This document shows positions 1-14,121 of a stretch of 64,000 bases of DNA, piece after piece. The stretch lies in assembly GCF_001039355.2 (NCBI RefSeq), contig NW_019773614.1:26618-90617 (forward strand), written 5' to 3'. The position numbers were made by a program, and so were the translations under genes. The stretch is from Lingula anatina. Taxonomy: Eukaryota; Brachiopoda; Lingulata; Lingulida; Lingulidae. The first letter of the stretch is position 1; each line of letters starts with the position of its first letter. The notes below the pieces were generated by a model, which did not search any database, was not told where the DNA came from, and saw nothing but the letters and a program-made list of their open reading frames with translations.

Positions 1-1443
1 TTTTTTTTTTTTTTTTTTTTTTGCACACGCAAGCGATATACTCCGTTACGTTATTCATTCGTAACGTTATAAGCCTCTTAAACCGCCATCTTAGCATCTA
101 GCATGTTGCACAATCAATACTAGTATCTAATTGTGTTAGCAGTCATAGGACTACCAGTATATTTTTCGGTTAAAAATTGATAGTTCGCAAAAAAGACGGA
201 CCTCGTCAAAAATCATTTCATTCACATTTGAACTAACACTGTTCGTTGTTGTGCCCATCTTCAAGAGTATCTTCATCAATCACGGTATTCATTGTCTGTA
301 AAACATTTTTCTGATCAGAAATACTAATGCATAATTCATGATCTCTCATCATTTCATGCGGAAATCACCCTGCAGCATTTTTCATAGAACGTCTGATTCA
401 CTCCCCGAGCTAGATATCACAATAACGGGATTATTTTTCAACAGTTGCCATTCAGGAATTTGTTTCCATTCTGGCAAAGTACAGGTGCTTTTGTATAATT
501 TCAAGTACGTACTTTCCACCAAGTGCTGTGCATTTGTGGCCGCGACTCATACCCTCAAATTGCGGAAATGACGAGCGCAGAAACGGCAAAAAATAAATAT
601 TCAGACTAACCTTAACAGAGCGACACGCTTTTAATCTCGCAGGACCGGTAGCGCGCACTAAATCAAGCTTAAGGTCATTTGCTGATCCAATATCGTGATT
701 TACGGATTGACAGGGATTGAAAAACACTTATAGGTAAAGCAAACAGCTGCCCATGAGAAGCAGTCCCTCAAGACCTGACTATGAATATACTTGATTCATT
801 GAAAGAGAAGTATTGGGATGTGCGTTTGTCTGGTCAACCTTAAAAAGGAGCAGTTTTTTTATTAAAGGGTGTTTCGCCTCGTTAATTTTGTTTTCTTTTC
901 TCCCTTTTCCCTCTTTTTTTGTTTTAAAAATACCAATGCGCCAAATTTAAATCTCCGTTGCACTGGATATGTCGTTTTTTAACATGCCTTCTTCGCCAGC
1001 GTTTTCATTTGCGAAACGTGCTTTCCTGTATTTATAATTACGGGTTTTGAATATCTATCGTTCAGCATCTTCAATTTCGTAACTTCTTTTTAATCAAATT
1101 TAGTTTCTTCTTTTTTCTCTTTCATCTCCCAAACTTCTTTGAAGTTCCGAGCTCCGATTTTCTCATTTGAGTTATCCTGTTTCTATCTTTCATTTAGAGA
1201 TCTTCATCTTATGATCTTTCCTGCGCATCTGTCATCTGGACATTCATTTTTCCCGTTTCAAACTACTACTACTCGCGTTGGAGAGAAGTGCACGTAATTA
1301 ATCTGTCTTGATAGAGGGTACATATTTCGCGAGAGGGTGGCAGTGCATTACTCAACATACATGTACATAACGAGACGAAGAACTCGCATTTCCCCGAAAA
1401 ACACCCATAAAACCGAATAAAGCGTATCACCACGGTCACAGAG

Positions 1444-1540
1444 GGCGTTCAGAACAAGTTGATACGCGGACTAACAGATCCACGGATCAAATATGGCCGA
1501 TCCACATAAAACGGAGCCGACTAATCCGCTGATGGTCTAC
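1444..1540. mobile_element. MITE fragment, family B
   Basis: The segment carries the motif order GCGTTCAGAACA, GCGGACTAA, GATCCACGGATC and AAATATGGCCGA. The same order forms the left arm of the complete inverted-repeat element at 28,626-28,800. Only one arm is convincing here, so this is a truncated or diverged copy. It has no coding capacity. Confidence 0.55.
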
Positions 1541-2671
1541 CCGCCTCCACATAAAATATCAACCCTGTAAGTATTACTTCCAGGAATTTCTGGTAGCGAT
1601 ATACCAAAGTCTTCAACCTCTAACGAAAAACAAAAAATCGAAATTAGCCACTTTTTCGCCGTGCGCGAGGAAACAATCAAATGAGTGATAATCTGTAAAC
1701 AGCCCACACAGGACTCGTCTGTATTTTTTGGCCACCAGCAAAACCCGTCATCTAAACGACATATTTGCTGCATTAGCTCTACGTAGATTGTCTTTTAAAG
1801 CTTCAGTGTTGCTCTTAATTTTGTTTCCTAAGGCTCCCATCGAGTCAATAATTTAACCTATTTTCTCTTCTAACCTCGCCTCACTTAAGAACAAATGCAA
1901 ATAAAATCGTATATTTCAGATCCACAATAATAAAAGATAACAATGATTCATTAGACATCTAGATGGATAAAAAGCTCGCTGATCAAATGATCGTCGCCTA
2001 AGAAGTGCTTTGATTTATTGCTGATGGTCCATTGTCTGAAATAATGATGCGCTGCGGCTACAGGCATCCATGGTACTAAGCAAACGTAACTGAATATCGT
2101 ACTATAGAGATGTAGGTGGATAATAATCCTACCTTTTGTCCTCAAAAACAAAACGGCTTATTGACTTCTTCCTACCTTTCTCCTCAAAATGAGAGTTTAG
2201 ACTCTGAGGAATACATAATGTCTCATTTTCTTTGCAACTGGTGAAAGATTGCTCTAACACGTTTTTAAATTTCACGAACGGCAATTATTATTATTATTAT
2301 TATTTTTGCTCTGGGTAAAAATTTAATCTAGAAAAACGGAGGTAAAAGGCCCACTTTGTTTCAGAAAAAAGGAACTTTGAAATTACTGGCTAAGGGCATG
2401 AATATCTACATGTAAGTAAACATATAGACAACACTGGTACAATGTAAACTTATATATATTTTCAGACATTAAAAGAGGAATTATCTTACAATTCACTCAC
2501 TCTCTTCGTTCAAATAGAGTTGTGGGATCACATTATGTGCATGTATTAAAGATAGAATTTCCAGCTTTTTAAACACATCATCAGCATTACAATACGACTA
2601 TATTTAGCTACTCTCCCAGATACCGGTAGATGATTCTGAAAAAGTAACTGGCTTTTGTATTGTGGGGTCGG

Positions 2672-2765
2672 GAACCGTACTTGACATACAGCAGAAAATA
2701 ATAGTTTACCATTCTTGCCTGCAGGTGCTTCAAGACCGCAACACCATAACCTCTCCCTCTCTCTC

Positions 2766-2836
<71 letters not shown>
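2672..2836. repeat. Dispersed repeat ending in CT/CA microsatellite, copy 1
   Basis: About 80 bases (a GTACTTGACATACAGCAGAA-like start, then GTTTACCATT, then CTGCAGGTGC) precede a long CT tract that passes into CA. The unit recurs at 3449-3558 with the same order and the same CT tail. On the minus strand both copies share a short peptide pattern (LEAPA, then LFSAVCQ), but neither is part of a recognisable gene. Confidence 0.6.
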
Positions 2837-2838
<2 letters not shown>

Positions 2839-3334
2839 CACAGGCACAGACGTGACGGCACTAAATATTTCTCACACTCATTCGCGCGAGAAGAATTGTA
2901 ATATTTTTTTATTTGGACAACTCAACAATTTATCGACTAACAAAGTGATTTAGTAAACGGTCATCAAGTGATATGTACTCTTAGCTTCGTATGAATAAAG
3001 ATAGTCATACAGGAGAAATTTTACACCACAACGTCCATCTTTACTGCATGCTGATTGAATTCAACAACGTACATAAATCATAAACATCAAACCGTCCAGG
3101 CACGCGGGCAAAACCATATACCGTTTGCTTATTTGCCGAGCACTGGGTTTTCGATGCGGCGACGATTTTCTGTTGTCCATCTGTGCTTAAAATGAACACA
3201 ATGACAGTGATTTAGCGCATCATTGGGCAATAGATGACATCGTTCATTTACCTTTCATCACGGATTAAGTGGACAAATGTTACCATCTGCATCTGGTCAG
3301 CTGTTTCTCGTGTGCCCTTTGAAGTTGGTCAAAG

Positions 3335-3337
<3 letters not shown>

Positions 3338-3413
<76 letters not shown>
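3338..3413. repeat. TA dinucleotide microsatellite
   Basis: About 37 uninterrupted TA units. Three reading frames through it give artificial Ile-Tyr proteins, which I rejected. Confidence 0.97.
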
Positions 3414-3415
<2 letters not shown>

Positions 3416-3448
3416 CAAGATACGTGTACGCCATCGCCCTGCTCAACA

Positions 3449-3523
3449 ACCGTGCTTGACATACAGCAGAAAATAATGGTTTACCATTTTTGTTGTCTGC
3501 AGGTGCCTCAAGACTACTACACC

Positions 3524-3558
<35 letters not shown>
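3449..3558. repeat. Dispersed repeat ending in CT microsatellite, copy 2
   Basis: Second copy of the unit at 2672-2836. It shares CTTGACATACAGCAGAAAAT and GTTTACCATT, a CTGCAGGTGC block and a terminal CT run. A unit followed by a microsatellite tail suggests a short non-autonomous element or a mobilised microsatellite flank. Confidence 0.6.
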
Positions 3559-3562
<4 letters not shown>

Positions 3563-5482
3563 ACATATCACATTCTTTTCATCCTGTAATTTACATTCTT
3601 TCGTCACCTTCAAGCAAACGAGCACCAGTACACGCGCACACCAGGGCTAGAATTTTGTACACCTTTTCGCACATTTATTTTAGGATATCTTTTGTCCTAG
3701 TGACAATGATTCGGAATCGAACACGATCAAGTATTAGCTGAATTGGCAAAACCATTTCAACTTGTATATAGATAGTATCCTTCCTTATAAACCATTACGT
3801 TTTGTGTCTAGCATTCAACTTTCTTCCCTGTAAACATTTGATAAAATGTTTTATGTGAATTCGTGTAACATATGTTGAATTAACTAACTTGTGATACATG
3901 TAGACTCCCAAGTTTTGCTGTAGTAAGTCACTCATCATCACTATAAATAACTTCATGGGTAATGCAAATGTGTTCACGGCATCGTGAGTAATCAAATTTC
4001 ACTTTCAAATTGTATGGAAATCGAAAGTACAGACTCGTTTGGTGTGGGGGAGGGAATAATCTGCACTGACATCTTAAGCAACATTCTTTTTTGCTTGTTC
4101 GCCCACTAAAACCTTATCATTTCCTCTTTGGCTTCATTATTGGGCTAAATCTAACGTTATTTCGACAGCCGTTACATCTATCTATCCATCTATGTATCTA
4201 TCACGGGTAACTTGATTGTTTATACATGTATCTAAAACGGATACTTGTGCCTTTCTCCAATACAAAGGTCATGAGTTGATTTTTTTTTTTTTTTTTTTTT
4301 TTTTTTGGTGAGTAATTTTAAAGATATTCCGTTTCCGTCATCATCTTCTCATCACCACTCGTCAGCTTACAGCATAGTCCTTGCATTTTATGATCGAGAT
4401 AATCACAGCATCACTCCTAAAACCATTGTCTCTATCAAATGCGTAGTCATATGATACCAGTAACTGTGAATGGTACTTTTTTTTCTACGGTGCGTCTCAT
4501 TCCCGTCAGTCGTAACATCTACAATGTACGGTCGAGCTGTCTCAGAGATCATCCAATTTTATCATCATTTTAATTTCACAGGTCTAAAAAGAGTTGACTT
4601 TTTCCAGACCCCTCCCCTGCAGAGAGTACTTGATGAAAAGCTAAAAATAATGACATTTGACAGCAGTTGGGATCATCGTTTTTTATTAATTTTCAAAAGC
4701 GTACAGAGGGCAGATAACCCATAGTAAAATGTATAATTATGTAAAGATAAATGTATTATGATACGATTTTTGTTTAGAGAGAGTTATATTCATTAACAAG
4801 GGAAGTTGTTTTGTCTAACCATTCCTTCTTGCTGTACTCGGGCCTTCTATTTTCCAGTCACTTTGAGGCAATTTATTGTATATTTTGTTTAACAAGCTCA
4901 AGGTCAATTCACAACCGGAATACCTGTGGATATTGGTGTTTTAACCTATAGGGAAAGGTTACTGTACTTTAAAAGTCTAATGCAATCATCATTATCTGAG
5001 AACTACAGAAAGCATTAAACGTAGTTTCAGTTACGAAGTCGACGTGCAATTACAGCACTCGTTCACTATCAACAGGACGCTGCAAGGTATCATGGAAACT
5101 TTCATGAAATCAATTCTTTGTAATTTCTGGGAGGGAAATTAATATTCTGACCGAATATCTTGAAATCGGTATCTTTCTTCGTATCAAGTGCGGAGAGGGT
5201 ATTCCTTTTGAGACATTGCATATTGTACAAAATGTAAACATCGTCAGTTATAGAAGACAGGACACTGGACGACAGTTTCCAGAAACCAATTGACCCACAC
5301 ACACACAAATTCTTGGAGACCTGTCACTTTAGATATCATGTGTCATTTGACCTTCTACAGTATATTAATTGGTCATGATTCGAATGATGACAGTTTCCTT
5401 GTTTTGAACGATAACTGAAAACTCTCTTCCATCTGAGACGTTTAGTTGTATGCCGCGCATCGAGTCAAGAAACTCACTGGAT

Positions 5483-5483
<1 letters not shown>

Positions 5484-5545
<62 letters not shown>
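5484..5545. repeat. 62-base poly-A tract
   Basis: An uninterrupted A homopolymer. No retroposed gene body was recognised upstream. Its length may be partly an assembly estimate. Confidence 0.95.
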
Positions 5546-5546
<1 letters not shown>

Positions 5547-6588
5547 GTGTCCCATGTGTTGCATAATGACTGGAGAGAAACTAGGATCAAAGCTGATGAC
5601 GTAAGATATGCAATCTACAACCCTTCACAATAGGTTCCAATCACTTTGTCTCCATGGCAACATTAATCAGTATCCACTTAAGCCATGCTCTTGGTCCATG
5701 CGATTGCTTGAAATGAGGGGTCTACAGAGAATATCGTTTAATAAATCCCTGTAAGGAAGGCAATGGTGATTTACTGGTCTTGTAAAACACAATTTCTATT
5801 GCAATTACATAACTTATGATTTCTGAAAGGGCACACATATGTCACAAGGTCAACTGAAGTTGTTTTGCGTTTTGTTCGAGCATCAGTTTTCAAAACAGGT
5901 GGGTTATTCATTCCAGATATAAAAGCAAACCAGAAATGTTTCAAGAGCCATAAAATGTAAACAGCCAATTTTACAGTAAAAGAACCAATTTGGCTCAGGC
6001 AAAGGAAGGTTTAAATTAATCATAAAGGATATGTCACTCAGGGTTGTTAGAGGTAATATGACCTGATCCAATATCTAAAACACGATATGTCCATAGGATA
6101 TACATATATGACAATTCACATACTCAAAGCTACGTGAAACTATAGCTTACTTTTCATATGTGACCATTGCTGACCGAAAATACAGTATGCTAAATGTCTG
6201 CCCCCTTTGTTCTGTTTCTAACGAAATGTAGTATTGGGTAATTAGGAAAAAAAAACGTACACGGTGGACTTGTAGAAGCACATGGGATTTCTTTCTCTTT
6301 GAAAAACACCTTTGATATACATAAGACGCTTTTTTTAACTTTCTGAAAGTACGCGGCTTTTCTGTTGAAGTGACATTTTGACGGAAAGGACGAATGCAAA
6401 CTCTAATTACACCACGAGAGAACGTTACACTGATAGCTCATGTCTGATATTCATTCTTAACAACGGTTCGTGTCTAACGCAAAACCGAAAATGTCAAAAT
6501 GCTTGTCACTTCCCAGAGGTGACTTCCTCCAACAAAGCTGTTTTTCTCCTTTTGAAAAACGTTGACATTTACATGGGTTCTGTAACTG

Positions 6589-6591
<3 letters not shown>

Positions 6592-6625
<34 letters not shown>

Positions 6626-6788
6626 TTTTCAGGTGGTATAGATACATCGCGTTTCCCTCTTTTTACCACTATTTGCCATAATATACCTCGATCCTGTGAG
6701 TATATATATATATACATCTATATGACGAGTCTTTTTATCACACGCGTGCGTATGCACGCACAACTGTACATTTAAGTGTGTTTGTTTT

Positions 6789-6820
<32 letters not shown>
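6592..6820. repeat. GA and TG microsatellites
   Basis: A GA run at 6592-6620 and a TG run at about 6792-6820, with a short TA run between them. Small open frames over these tracts are compositional artefacts. Confidence 0.95.
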
Positions 6821-6821
<1 letters not shown>

Positions 6822-8205
6822 ATGCGCATGTGGTTATGTGTTACCATCGGTCAAGTCCTCGTTTAATCTTTGACTCTTCTTTCGAACATTGTCTCTCGTT
6901 TTTCAATCCCAGCTATCCGTGTACTGATCAATGGTAGATCACGCAGCCACACATGCATACATCTCCATTATGTAAACGCTGCACAGGGAGCATTTGGGGT
7001 CTCATAAAACACAATGGTTAGATCAGCAAAGAGATACCAGGGAGAAGATATTTTGAGGTCAGTTCCACGTCACTTCCAGGGAAATGACTTTCAGAGAATT
7101 CAGAGAACAATCACCTTACAATTATGGGCTTATTCAACGCAAAAGTGATGTCCCAGGTGATTAATTTCACATCTCGTTTTCCAATCATACTTTTGAAATG
7201 ATTATGACCTTATTTGAACAAACATTTGCTTTTTTTGTAGAAAACGTAACTTAAGTTGTATATCGATGGCAGTATAAAGTCATGCCATCCCTACATTTGC
7301 AAGGCTGTGATGTGCCAAAATATTTAATAAGATCATTAAAAAACTTGGAAGTTACCTGGAAAATGGCAAAATTCATAAAATTCGATGATAACATTACAAT
7401 GTACGTGCATATATAGGAGAGTAGTTTGTTTATTGTTTCAAAAGTCCAGGCACTGTACTATTTAAAAACCATGTTAATATATATGTACAACCGTTAGGTG
7501 CTTACTCCACTAATACATTTGCTATGTTTGAAACGCCATCGAAATCTAAATGACATTCTTGCCTTCAGTGTCGGCACTACCAAGTCGATGAAACAGAACT
7601 CTCAAAATATTCTGTGAACTTCAAATTATAACTAGTATAAATCAGATCTTACGCACAAAAGCACATAAAAGTGAACACTGCAACCCGCACGAACACACGA
7701 ACGTAGCCTACAAGCACGCAATAATGATAAATCCGAAAATCTGATCGTTTCCATTTTTTGGAATACTGAAGGCACGTTGAAACGCGACAAACTCATTAAC
7801 CGTGACCCCATTAATCCCGTTACCTTTCCTTACCAGCTGTCATCTGATCGGTATCAATAATGTAACCAAGGCAACATTAAATAACAATGTCCAATTGCTC
7901 ACATACAACGCACACTGTCAGGTCGGACCAGAGCAAGGTCATCATGAAAATACTATTGTCGTACATGTACACTGTGAAGAATTACTCGGTGATTTCTTTT
8001 CTTTTTTTATTTTCATTGATAGACAATTTGTAAAGTTTACATAACATGTGACAGTGACGGACTATTGATACCTGAGTCTGAAACAGAACAGATAGCGCGA
8101 GGACCAGTGACGAAGGGTCAAAAACAGAAGTTGATTTGCCATTTTCCCCCTACCCCCATGAATGTTTGCTGTTTATGAAACATGTATCTGTGGGCTTATG
8201 ATTTT

Positions 8206-8206
<1 letters not shown>

Positions 8207-8254
<48 letters not shown>
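8207..8254. repeat. TC microsatellite
   Basis: About 24 TC units without interruption. Confidence 0.97.
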
Positions 8255-8259
<5 letters not shown>

Positions 8260-9543
8260 AGTGTGATTTGGAACACAGACACTATTTTCTGGGTCTGTCT
8301 CTGAATACGTTCTTGTAGTCGTTTATCAAGTGGCCTGATTCGATTCCTGAAACGATTTCATCTCTTAACGTTCACTGATAGAATCTTACCCGGTTGGAAA
8401 AGTGGTATCAAGTCAGTTAATTACAAAATTATGCGTTCTGCTGCGTTGGTTTGCTCATGCGATCCCTTTCTTTGCATATTTATCCCAGAGTTCCAATATT
8501 TTCTCTGAATTGCCTGCCGTAATCCAACGCGAGGAAATTTCTCCATCAATCATCCTCCTCAATTTACTTGTGCATCCATCGTGGCGAGTTTGAACGACGC
8601 TGATCCATGCCCTAACTGTAGCCGATGGCCTTGACGTGTACGCACTGGTCTGGCTTTCGAACCAAGTGTTCAGGACGACTGGTATTTTGCTGTCCCTTTT
8701 TATGACGTCCCTTTGTTTGAACAGAGCGTATACCTGTACATATAGGGCTGTAGCAATACAGGCATAGCTGATCTTGAAAAGTAAACATTTTGTGTGGCTT
8801 TTTTTCTTTTACAGAAGAACTAGTTTTCCTGTCCAATTTTGGTGGTTCTTGGTTCAATTAAAATTGATTTATTTCAAGTAAATTGTGCACGAATTGCTCT
8901 GAGAACAACCTGTGGCTGTGACGGCAACCAGTTATGTTGTTTTTTAAAACGACATTAAATTTGTCTTAGGCCTAGATTAGATTTAAAAGGAATACGCAGA
9001 ACTGCTGTAAGGCTTTTTAGCGTGAAATCGTTTTGCTGACTCCAGAGCCTTGAATATAGTTTTTATGTTGTAAAACAATTCATCATTGCATTAGCCTAAT
9101 ATAAAACTTGAAACCTTACATACGACTGCTTTTCTTGCATTCACAATGACGCTATTCGATTGGCTTGCACACAACCAATGAGCTAGCTCTTCGGGTACAT
9201 ATTACGTAGAAAATGTGTATTTTTTCAGTTAGACTCACGGAGCCACCGGCATTGCTTTTAACTACATTTCGGGTTGCAGCTAATTAGTTTCAATTGGACC
9301 AGTTTCGAAAGGTCACTCTATGATATTTTGCCCGTGCTTTGGAAATAAATCCACCGTGAACTTTCACGGAGCTATCATAAAAAGGTTTCAGAAGCCAGGG
9401 TGAGGTGATCAAACATCCAAGAAGAGGTTGCAGTACTTCGGAGGCGATGAATAATGAAGTGCTCGATAAAAACGTTTAGGCTTCAATGGATATACCAGAC
9501 TAACCATCTTTTATGAGCAGTTGGGCCATTGTGTAATTTCGAG

Positions 9544-10028
9544 TATATAAGACACAGCTTACAACGAAAATGCGCTTGCGGTTCATACCCATGGTAGACA
9601 CGTTCGTTCACTTGGCGTGAGCAAGAGAGTGCTTGTTCAACTTGCTTCTAATTTGAACTCTTCAACGCACAGTGGCTATTTAATTTTTCTGCAATGAACA
9701 AATATGAGAAGGGAAATGCCCCCAGAGAGTAAAACGATATGAAAGTTCAGCTGGATGTAAAAAAAGCACTTGAAAAGGTTCAGACTCGTCCACGAGTTCT
9801 CGACCATCTTGAACGTCCTCGTCAATCAAATATCTGTAGGATTCATTAAAATATGACACTGCCTCTTATAAGCTGTAGAATTAAGAAACTTGACTTGGAA
9901 CTTCAGTTTTAAAACAGATAACTGCTAGTCTTTTTAGCAAGACATGACAGTGCTTTTCATGGTCGGTGTTATAAGCATCGCAAACCACGGATAAAGAACG
10001 CGACTTTTGCCCAGACTCAGTTATACGT
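9544..10028 (+). promoter_or_regulatory. Possible TATA promoter with first exon
   Basis: TATATAAG at 9544-9551 fits a TATA box. CCAAT-like motifs in both orientations (GATTGG near 9158, ACCAATGA near 9173) lie upstream. A strong donor-like GTAAGT begins at 10,027, so a non-coding first exon of about 450 bases is possible. The next plus-strand gene with a spliced 5' UTR is the GPCR at 22,764. Such motifs are common by chance in AT-rich DNA, so this is only a candidate. Confidence 0.2.
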
Positions 10029-12319
10029 AAGTTTATTTTCTTATTTACTTGTTGACATCTTTTTGAGAAATGAAAACTGTCAAGCTTTGTGTTCAGTATC
10101 CCTATATCCGTTTTCTAATGCTGCCAGTATTGTAGTCAATGGGGGGGGGGGGGGGGGGGGGGGTTTATGTTGTGCCTTTTTTTCAATGCAAACGGTATAG
10201 TTGTTTTCTTAAACTATAATTCATTTGCAGTACCCAGAGGCAGGGATAAGGAAGGGAAGGTAGCCCACCAGTATCTTCTCAAATGAAAACTTCGAAAGTA
10301 TTTATAATGAAATTCACTCTCAGCGTTTTACCTGTATGAGCGAACGCATACGAAGGGGATCTGTCGCCGATAAGCACAGATTAAAACGAAGTTCGTATGC
10401 ATTGACTTGTGAATTCATCTAAAAGAAATTTCATTCTACTGATTGGAAAAATACATTTGATATCTCATCAGCAGATTTCACGGTGAGCAAACATCGCGCC
10501 GTTATTCCCATACTTTCATTACCCAAATTTAATATTCCAAGATTTTTTTTTGGGGGGGAGGGGGGCACACTGACTTTGTGTTCAAAATACTGATTTGCTT
10601 TCTTCCTGTATTGTCGTTTTTGGCCTAACATTCAAAAAGAAAATAGATTTAGAGTAAAAGTTATTTCTGCAAGTTCGAAATCCAAAGAGCAGCAGATGGT
10701 AAACCGACAAATAATTTAAAGGATTTTAGTTTTCCGGACTATCTGGATTGTGGTTACAAATCAGCAGGTCAGTGGGCCAAATTGCATTTTTCCATGTAAA
10801 TGATACATTTGCAACTAAACTCATTTTCAAACTGGAGGGACAAAACTCTTATGTAATTCCTACGTTTTCAGTAAAAGCTTCGCAATTCCGAAATTCAAAA
10901 AGTGTTTTTAAGAGAAGATATGAAAAGTGAAACCGCCGCAGTACAGAAACACTCCCAGCAGATTTGTATTGACCATAGAAATTAACGCTGGGTCCAGTGT
11001 ATTTAGTCAAAGAATCACATATTTCAAATGGCTTTCTTTCTCCATTTCAGTCACAAATATGTATTCAGCTCACCACTTTTGCCGCTGGATTGCTTTTAAC
11101 CTCTTACTTTAGCTTGCTAAAAGCTGTCTAAATTGCTCTAAATTGCATCATACGAAAATTGAAAGTGAAGAGTCCTATGTGACACTGATCTTCACACAAT
11201 CAATTCCATGACACTTATAGCAACACGTGAATGAGTTATTAAGGGTAAAAATCTTTGCGAGGGATATAGCGTTGTTCAAGGGAGATGCATTGTAGAAGTG
11301 CATTGTTCTAGTGTTAGATCACCTATGCATATGAGTGTTTTTAATTTGTTACGGGGGAACGAAACCCAAAAGACGAAAGGACGTACATTTTACATGTACA
11401 AGTGTGCAATAGGCTAACATGATAACTATAAGAGCGAAAACTGCTGACATTTTTACCGACAGGTGTTTGAAATCATTGCGCGCTTTCATGACTGAATGAG
11501 CGTGTAATGACCACCGTAACCTTTCTCTTGTTTGGCTTAGCAATAATAATTTATGACCATTTTATACGTTATACAAAAATACAAGATATTCTTTATAAAA
11601 CACTTCATATTTATATACATGGTCCTTTGTCTCTATCGTCAAAGTACGAGATAATGTTTCGTTTTGCCCTATATATTTGTGTTACAGCATGTTGACCCGT
11701 GCACCTAATGTTGTTATTTTTTATGAGAAATTGATGTAGTTGCGATAGACGTTATTTATAATGGATGCAATCTTAATGTAAGTCTCTAGATGCATACTAC
11801 CTTCTCTGTGAAGAATACGAATTAGCTTATGTGATATTGGGCATGCAAATGTAATGACAGGATTAATAATAATTGCAGAATATAGATATCATCATTATGG
11901 TATCATTATAGTCATCATCATATCAGTGGATTACTTTAAGATGTCATCCATGCAAGAAATATTATCGCAGGGAATTTTTCCCATTTTTTATCACTGTTGT
12001 TCAAGGAAAACGCTTCCTGTAGATGACAAGACATACACTGGTAATATACTAGTACAATGTCCAAGAGCCTATAGGAAACATGGGAATGGACCCAAAGGGC
12101 TATTACACCGGTCTGCCTTTATTTAGATCCACTAATTTTTCTTTGTGCCCATGTCTTGCTCGCACCCCCACCCCCATCCCCATCCCCACCCTGTCTCCCC
12201 CAGAGACCTCCACCGAGAAACCAACCAGCTGAGTAACTAGTAGAACAGAAAATTGACGCACCATCTGCATCTCACTTATTCACTAAGGGAACATTACCAG
12301 AGCCCTATCGCAACAACTG

Positions 12320-12530
12320 TGGATCGATCTATCTCCAAGGAAGAATTCTGACTAAATTGTAATCAACTTAAGCTGCTTAGATGTCTGTCACGCCTACCTA
12401 AGCTGCTAGGGGATAATTAACTATCGTTTAGCAGCTTCAGTAGGCGTGTCAGACATCTCAGCCGCTTAATCTGACAGCAATTGAGCGAGAAGCCTCTTGG
12501 AGATGAATCGATCCTGTTAGATCGATCTAG
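12320..12530. mobile_element. Palindromic MITE, family A
   Basis: The inner arms are inverted repeats: TTAAGCTGCTTAGATGTCTG at 12,368 pairs with the complement of the segment ending near 12,469, and CACGCCTAC and AAGCTGCTA are conserved in both arms. The outer arms share GATCGATCT and a CTCCAAG block. There is no open reading frame. Related elements with the CACGCCT core lie at 13,941-14,121 and 49,198-49,394. The superfamily is not assigned because no clear target-site duplication is visible. Confidence 0.75.
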
Positions 12531-12865
12531 GCATGGGAGCCCAGTCTTATATGATAGGCTACTTGCGTCTTGCACTTTGGTACTCATGCAGTGTTTAAAC
12601 TAAGTGTCTAGCCTTTTTTGAGTAAACTGTGTACACACACGCGTCAACACTACTGAAACTTTGATAAATGATAGAGGCACGACCAATGGCCAGACCTCTG
12701 ATGTTGGCATCGCTCATGGTGAATAACATCCAATGAGGCAATACACCTCCGCAATATAAGTGTAAGTTAATTGGAAATGAGACGCCATTTACATCAAACT
12801 GACAAAGTTTATTTAATGGGCTACAGGACGCTTTAGATCTTCATTTAATTTAAATGATATCAATA

Positions 12866-12900
<35 letters not shown>

Positions 12901-13940
12901 TATTTTCCTTAGAAATGTCTGCAGTTTCTACTACCACCCAAAACCGATGAGAAAATTACGTTCCACGAACCTGTTCTCGAGTTCTATATTCAAAGTTACA
13001 AAATTTTAACCACCACGTGTAAAAGTCATCTACATGTATATCCCCATAACATGTGCGAGAGTGACTTATAACTAGAAACTTAGAATTAAAAAACGGGTTT
13101 CTGGAATTGTGAATATGTGAATGCTTTTAAGTATAGTTTACCTTGGTGATAGTGGATAATTGCTGAAAAATCCCAGGAAATTTAATAATTTTACTTTATG
13201 AATGTCTAACACTCATTGCCTTCCTTTAAGCGCTTATAGGAACTTAAAGCATGACTTTGGCCTACATTTCATACTGCAGTCTAAAGCTTCAATGACTTGC
13301 AAAAAGCACAAAGATGTAATGTCATAAAATACAAATTATATCTTTTATACCATTGCTGTAATAGTGGTGCAATTCCCAAACGATTTTCCGGGAAATATCG
13401 ATAGCCATAGTACGATCTAATAACGGAGAAATGAGCGGAAGATTTAGTGAAAGTGACAATGAGATCAATGCAACATTTGTCACGATCCGCCTACAGGATT
13501 CTCGTTAGACGGGTCGTGTATTGAGATTGATCTTGATGCTGGCTATGTCACGTTATATCTGGACTTTCTTGTGGTCATACCAGACTGGACCTCTCTCCTG
13601 CATAAGTCTGCATACCCTGTGCTTGTGTATGTTCCAAACCCTCTGTGGATAATTATAACTTTATACTTTTAATTATTTTACATCGTATGAATGATTTTTT
13701 TTCTTATTTTATATCGTATGAATAACGCGGTATAATGAAATCTTAACACACTGCGGCTTGAAAGCCCCTTTACCTTCTGGCGATGTTCTTATAGTTGAAG
13801 TATTTGAATACGCCCCGTCTGTCGTCTGCTTGTAAAAGGATTCGTTAAGGTGTGTGCGCGGGTGATGATAAAACGTTAGTCAATATTGGAACCGAAGCAA
13901 ACTACATTCTTGGGAGGTGGTGGCAGGGTTCTGACGTTTA

Positions 13941-14121
13941 AGGGCTCATTTCCAACGATTAACACGCCTCCTCTTGGCGTTGAGTAAAAAACATAAAAAC
14001 CTGGTGATGATGCGAGTACGTTGAAAACAAGAGGAGGCGTGTTAATCTGTTTAACTGATTGCATTTCCCGAGGAATTGGATCGATCTAGGTAGATCGATC
14101 GTTTCATTGGGAGTGAGCCCT
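13941..14121. mobile_element. Palindromic MITE, family A variant
   Basis: The termini AGGGCTCATTTCCAACG (13,941) and the complement of CATTGGGAGTGAGCCCT (ending 14,121) match at about 13 of 17 positions. An inner perfect 20-bp inverted repeat, GATTAACACGCCTCCTCTTG, pairs with 14,028-14,047. The right arm has an extra segment with doubled GATCGATC motifs, so the arms differ in length. It is non-coding. Confidence 0.75.

Larger units (their letters stand above)
1..9540. other. Gene-free stretch with microsatellites
   Basis: I see no supportable protein gene here. The short open frames run through microsatellites or show no family signature and no codon-like pattern. The stretch holds a poly-T tract at the window start, a MITE fragment near 1444-1540, compound CT/CA and TA repeats (2751-3558), a poly-T tract (4280-4306), a 62-base poly-A (5484-5545) and GA, TG and TC repeats (6592-8254). 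Small exons of an unrecognised gene cannot be excluded without transcripts. Confidence 0.6.

Noticed and set aside
2546-2901. Arg-Glu, Ser-Leu and Thr-His repeat proteins
   Set aside because: They are translations of CT and CA microsatellites.
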